From Prorocentrum cordatum (Eukaryota; Sar; Dinophyceae; Prorocentrales; Prorocentraceae): a DNA stretch of 64,000 bases. The stretch covers positions 192,095 to 256,094 of the forward strand of contig CAUYUJ010015515.1 of assembly GCA_963575745.1 (NCBI GenBank). Direction: 5' to 3'. Both the position numbers and the translations under genes were made by a program. Under the pieces are notes generated by a model. The model did no database searches, had not been told where the DNA came from, and saw nothing but the letters and a program-made list of their open reading frames with translations. Shown one piece after another: positions 60,785 through 64,000 of the stretch; positions within the stretch are counted from its first letter, which is position 1, and each line of letters begins with the position of its first letter.

Positions 60785-61205
60785 GCGAACCAGGAGGCGC
60801 TCCGCGACCTCGACGACGCCCGCTGCGAGAGCGCGGCGCTGCGCGCGCAGCTCAAAGACCAGGGCCGGCGCGCCGACGCGTCCGAGGGGCACGCGGCCGA
60901 CTTGCAGGCGGTGCTGGCGAGGCTCTCGGACGAGCCCGCCCAGACGCGCCCGGCCGCCGCGGCGCCGCGCGTCGTCCCCCGCACCATGGCGGAGGCGGAC
61001 CCCGCGCTGCTGCCCGAGAGCCGCGCGCTGCTGGGCGGCAACGGCCGGCCCCGGCAGCCGCCGAGCCTGGCCGGGTCCGACGCGGCCGGCGCCCCGCCGC
61101 CGCCGCAGCCGCAGGAGGAGGCCGCGGCTTGGGCGGCCCTTGCGGACGGGCGCCCCGTGCTGAGGCTGAAGGGTGGCGACGGCAGCTGGCAGGCCTCGGC
61201 CGCAC
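60785..61205 (+). CDS. Coiled-coil exon ending at introner F
   Basis: From CCGGGGAG| the phase-0 frame reads ANQEALRDLDDARCESAALR, AQLKDQGRRADASEGHAADL, QAVLARLSDEP (coiled coil), then a Pro/Ala linker and EEAAAWAALADGRPVLRL plus KGGDGSWQASAA. The last part could be a small folded end domain. It stops one base into a codon at CGCAC|GTGTAG. GC3 is very high. The opposite strand is also open, as expected for such composition, but the helix heptads are in this frame. Confidence 0.55.
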
Positions 61206-61411
61206 GTGTAGGAAGTGGCCATTCGCTGGTGTGGCTTTCGGGTGCGGGCCCTCTTTGGGTGGGGTCCGACGTCGGTGGTGCCTCGCCGATACAGCGGCGA
61301 TGTAGCGCGATCCCCGCCCAACCTGCCCCGCACGCATGGGTTGGGTCCCCCCGCGGCCGCCCACAGCCGCGCACCAAAGGCCACACCGCTGCCAAGGGCC
61401 ACCGTTCACAG
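61206..61411 (+). mobile_element. Introner-like repeat, copy F (divergent)
   Basis: 206 bp. It starts GTGTAGGAAGTGGCC and ends GGGCCACCGTTCACAG. It retains GGTGCGGGCCCTCTTTGGGT, GGGTTGGGTCCCCCCGCGGC and CAGCCGCGCACCAAAGGCCA in family order. The palindromic-family word GCCGATACAGCGGCGATG sits where other copies have GATCGCCG...GCGATGCG. Confidence 0.6.
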
Positions 61412-61838
61412 ACCCCCCGCGCCATGTTTTCTCATAACGTCGACGACCCATTCCCCAGGGCTGGGTTTTCATCCTGAACGTATTCTTACGACCCCGAGTT
61501 GTTCAACCTCTTCCTTCCCCGTCTCTGTGCCGCCGCCGCCGCCCGCTGCTTTTGCGCCATATTGCGTTTCCGCAACCATTTAGTTTCAACAAAGATAAAC
61601 CGGAACCGCGGGCCGGCTGCACGCTTGTTAGAGAAGGGAGCGTTTCGGGTCGTCGTCGTGCTGTCGTCTCCCTTCCCGTGCACACATATCCTTACATACC
61701 AGCTCAAAGAATATCACCTTCATGTCGATACGACAGGTCCAGAGAAGTAGCTAGACCGATATTGCACCATTTTCACACCCCACATTTGCTGAGGACCCCC
61801 TTCCTCTGGCAAGCCATTGGTTACCAGCCGAAATCGCA
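61412..61838. other. No supported gene
   Basis: Possible end of the coiled-coil gene (the phase-1 frame after introner F stops within ten codons), then lower-GC unique sequence. Confidence 0.35.
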
Positions 61839-61938
61839 ATGATTGCATCCGATGCACAGATGGACATGAATGAAACTTCTGGAGTAACTGTAGAATCTGC
61901 AACAGCCGAAGATTATAATTAGCATCGTATCAAACTTG

Positions 61939-62132
61939 GTGGGCCAGCCCTCCCCGAATGTTCCTCCGCTATCGTCCACTGGTGAACCGTTCGTGCGAGT
62001 TCAGGGAGAAGCCTCGGCGTTGGTTCAAGGCGGTGCCATCGAACGTGACCTTTCAGGCATCATGGAGTCTGACGATCCGAGCGCTCGTCAATCAAAGGCA
62101 GAGGACGCGCCGCAGCAACGTCGACTGAGCAC
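61939..62132 (+). CDS. Candidate exon, disordered N-terminal region
   Basis: The frame reads VGQPSPNVPPLSSTGEPF, VRVQGEASALVQGGAIER and ESDDPSARQSKAEDAPQQ, ending two bases into a codon at GAGCAC|GTAAGAG. The CAC|GTAAGAG start of the following sequence and a TGCCGAAGTGACC word 25 bp later resemble the introner family, but the rest does not align. A separate 27-codon ORF (MIASDAQMDMNETSGVTV, 61,839-61,922) lies just upstream. Confidence 0.35.
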
Positions 62133-62194
62133 GTAAGAGATGCTACTGGGGAAACCCCAGTGCCGAAGTGACCTAAAATACCAGACGACATCAG

Positions 62195-62295
62195 CATGGA
62201 ACAAGCTTCGCCGATGCAGGTTTCCAGTTCAACTGGAAGCTTAGCGGAAGCCAATACTTGTCTCGTGATACAAGAAGTTGATGGGGGCACCTGAA
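62195..62295 (+). CDS. Candidate exon, Ser-rich
   Basis: With the acceptor CGACATCAG| the phase fits the previous exon and reads MEQASPMQVSSSTGSLAE and ANTCLVIQEVDGGT before a TGA. The next open frame (from ATG 62,281) overlaps it by a one-base shift, so either there is a small intron or this copy carries an indel. Confidence 0.3.
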
Positions 62296-62599
62296 GAGCC
62301 CATGTCGCCATCTTCGAACGATTGGTGTCAGATCCTCAGTGCCCCGCTGGTGTCTAGATTTGGTGGGAGGTCGAGGAGCAGTCAGGATTCCCGTGACTCG
62401 TCGTCGGGTCGCATTTCGGTCAGGGTAGGTCGTGGGGCACAGGGATCACAATGCCCAGTCATGGCAGAAAACATGTGCCCAAGAAAAGTTGGAAAAGCCG
62501 ATGTTCCATGCCTACGCCCTGTCTGCGGGCTCTGTTCAAACATCTGTCCGCATTGCAGCGTCAATTGGCTTCGCTCAGACTGTATTGAAACAACGGAAC
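62281..62599 (+). CDS. Candidate exon with Cys-rich zinc-binding-like motif
   Basis: The frame reads MGAPEEPMSPSSNDWCQI, a Ser/Arg-rich stretch, then CPRKVGKADVPCLRPVCG and LCSNICPHCSVNWLRSDC. The C-x2-C...C-x2-C spacing (VCGLC, CPHC) suggests zinc binding. It ends one base into a codon at GGAAC|GTAAGTG. A following 35-nt interval ending in CAG, if spliced, restores the frame of the next exon. Confidence 0.4.
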
Positions 62600-62634
62600 G
62601 TAAGTGTCAACGTCTTGTTGTCGTCGCTTGGCAG

Positions 62635-62928
62635 TAAAAAGAAACTGCGAAAAATGTCGAGGAAAAGGAGATTCGCGATCAGATGGTTGCGCACATGCGA
62701 GAACTCCAGCGGCAAAAAGAATAATAACTATGGCAGATACAGAACGAAAAGGAAAAATACAGTTCGCGCAGCAGGCACAGCTGAGCCATCGAGCGACCTC
62801 GGAGGCAGCTCAGCTGTCTCTGACGGCGACGGAAAGCAGGAAGAAAGAGATAGAAGAATACGCCAAACTAGTCATATTGGAAAGGGAACATCGCGGGGAC
62901 ATGGCCGAAAAGGAATTGCAGAATTGAT
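62635..62928 (+). CDS. Candidate exon: Cys pair and coiled coil
   Basis: After CTTGGCAG| the frame reads LKRNCEKCRGKGDSRSDGCA and RTPAAKRIITMADTERKG, then a long helical segment (IQFAQQAQLSHRATSEAA, RKKEIEEYAKLVILEREH, RGDMAEKELQN) to TGA 62,926. Beyond that stop the same frame continues as coiled coil (YQLQAAEEAAKNSERKVADV) to about 63,020, so the stop may be a mutation. The CEKC pair may complete the cysteine set of the preceding exon. Confidence 0.4.
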
Positions 62929-63184
62929 ATCAGTTGCAGGCTGCCGAAGAAGCGGCAAAGAACTCCGAACGAAAGGTGGCAGACGTTCTCCAAGAGAGAG
63001 TGGTTCAGGCGGTTCAGGGGTCGACCCCCCCTCCCCCCCCCCCACACACCCCACCCCACCCTTGCGTTTTTAATGATTCTGTTTTGTGGGAGGCGGAGCG
63101 CGTCGTCAGCTTGCCGCCGGTATCGGCGCGGCATGCTCGCTGTGTTTTTCCTCGGCGCTGCATCCCTTGTCCTCTCTTTTGTTT

Positions 63185-63280
63185 TTTTTTGTCTCTCTCT
63201 CTCTCTCTCTCTCTCTCTCCCCCCCTCTGTCTCTCTCTCTCTCTCTCTCTCTACGTTTCTTCCTCTTTCTCTTTCTCTCA

Positions 63281-63312
<32 letters not shown>

Positions 63313-63331
63313 GCCTCTTTCTGTTTCTCTT

Positions 63332-63378
<47 letters not shown>

Positions 63379-63400
63379 ATCCCTCTTTCTCTCCACCGTC
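63185..63400. repeat. (CT)n microsatellite
   Basis: CT dinucleotides with TTTCT and CTGTCT interruptions. Confidence 0.95.
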
Positions 63401-63411
63401 CCCAGCCAGGT

Positions 63412-63835
63412 CATCAGCTTAAGCCTAGCCTAAGCCCCAGCCGAACCTAGCTCAAGCCCCAGCCAATATGTAACCGAAACCGAACCTCAGCATCAGCCTC
63501 AGGCTTAGCCTAGTCTCAGCCTCTGTCTCTGCCCAGCTTCAGCCTCAGCCTACCCCGCGCCTGGCCTCAGCCTCAGCCTCAGCCTCAGCCTCAGCCTAAG
63601 CATTGCCTAAACCTGGCCTGAACCTCAATATACGCCTAAGCACAGCCGCCTAGCCTAAGCATCAGCCTGTACCAGCCCAGTCACATCCAATCCTGTGCCT
63701 CAGCCTCCCCTAGGCCTCCGCCTCAGTGTAAGCCTCAGCGCAACATGAGACTCAGCCTCAGCCTTGGCATCGGTCTAAGCCTAGCCTCAGCCTCAGCCAC
63801 AACCTAGCCAGAGCCGCAACCCCATGATTGCGACG
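63412..63835. repeat. CAGCCTCAGCCTAAGCCT minisatellite
   Basis: Six-bp-based units (CAGCCT, AAGCCT, TAGCCT) in degenerate order over about 420 bp. Confidence 0.9.
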
Positions 63836-64000
63836 ACCCTATCACTACACATAAATTATTATATCATTACGACCCCCACAACATTACTACGACTTCAACC
63901 GCACGACCGTACCATAATGCTGCTACACTACTGAAGTATTGCAATACTGTACTGCTCGCCCAGCCACCACTACAGTGTTACTGCCATTAGTGCACCAGAT
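63836..64000. other. Nothing recognised
   Basis: AT-richer sequence with ATTACGACC-like short repeats at the window edge. Confidence 0.4.

Overview
The window looks like nuclear DNA of a dinoflagellate. It is GC-rich and eukaryotic, most of it is repeats, and the coding content is short GC3-rich exons bounded by GT-AG and GC-AG splice signals. It also carries retroelement proteins of a type I associate with dinoflagellates, from memory. Species cannot be resolved. I see no bacterial-style operons, rRNA, tRNA or CRISPR. Nearly all very long open frames are (TCC)n/(GGA)n microsatellites read through, not genes.

Layout. 1-7.6 kb: pyrimidine/purine tracts, an inverted satellite pair (1.9-3.3 kb) and scattered plus-strand exons (1.1, 5.2-6.4 kb). 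7.6-11.9 kb: a compound tandem duplication built on a GGGGCCACGAAGGGC array. 12.5-15.7 kb: plus-strand exons, one followed by an intron-like repeat, and a small intact ORF. 16-23.9 kb: satellites, plus a two-exon gene end at 17.9-18.5 kb whose exon start is duplicated at 19.3 kb. 24-26.3 kb: a RanBP2-zinc-finger ORF (plus) facing a truncated LINE RNase H tail (minus). 27-31.5 kb: exons, foldback elements, and a three-exon gene (28.2-29.3 kb) whose introns are two copies of one repeat family. 32-34.4 kb: a decayed LINE (endonuclease, RT, C-terminus) on minus. 37.8-43.2 kb: a decayed plus-strand retroelement with N-terminal region, RT, RNase H, recombinase-like region and a C5-methyltransferase-like domain. 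43-50 kb: microsatellites and three tandem satellites. 50.4-61.4 kb: probably one long plus-strand gene for a coiled-coil protein, with exons scattered among introns full of repeats. 61.8-63 kb: a candidate Cys-rich/coiled-coil gene, then CT and CAGCCT repeats.

The most interesting signal is intronic. A roughly 145-205 bp repeat recurs at 13.2, 28.4, 28.8, 53.4, 56.7 and 61.2 kb. Each copy begins with a splice donor (GTAAGAG, GCAAGAG or similar) after CAC or CGC and ends in a TAG/CAG acceptor, usually before CC. Removing the two copies at 28 kb joins three reading-frame pieces into one open frame. This is the behaviour of introners (intron-generating transposable elements). A second, TIR-bearing intron-like element lies at 59,238-59,403 and a hAT-like MITE with 8-bp target duplications at 56,553-56,712. 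Some introners carry other repeats nested inside them.
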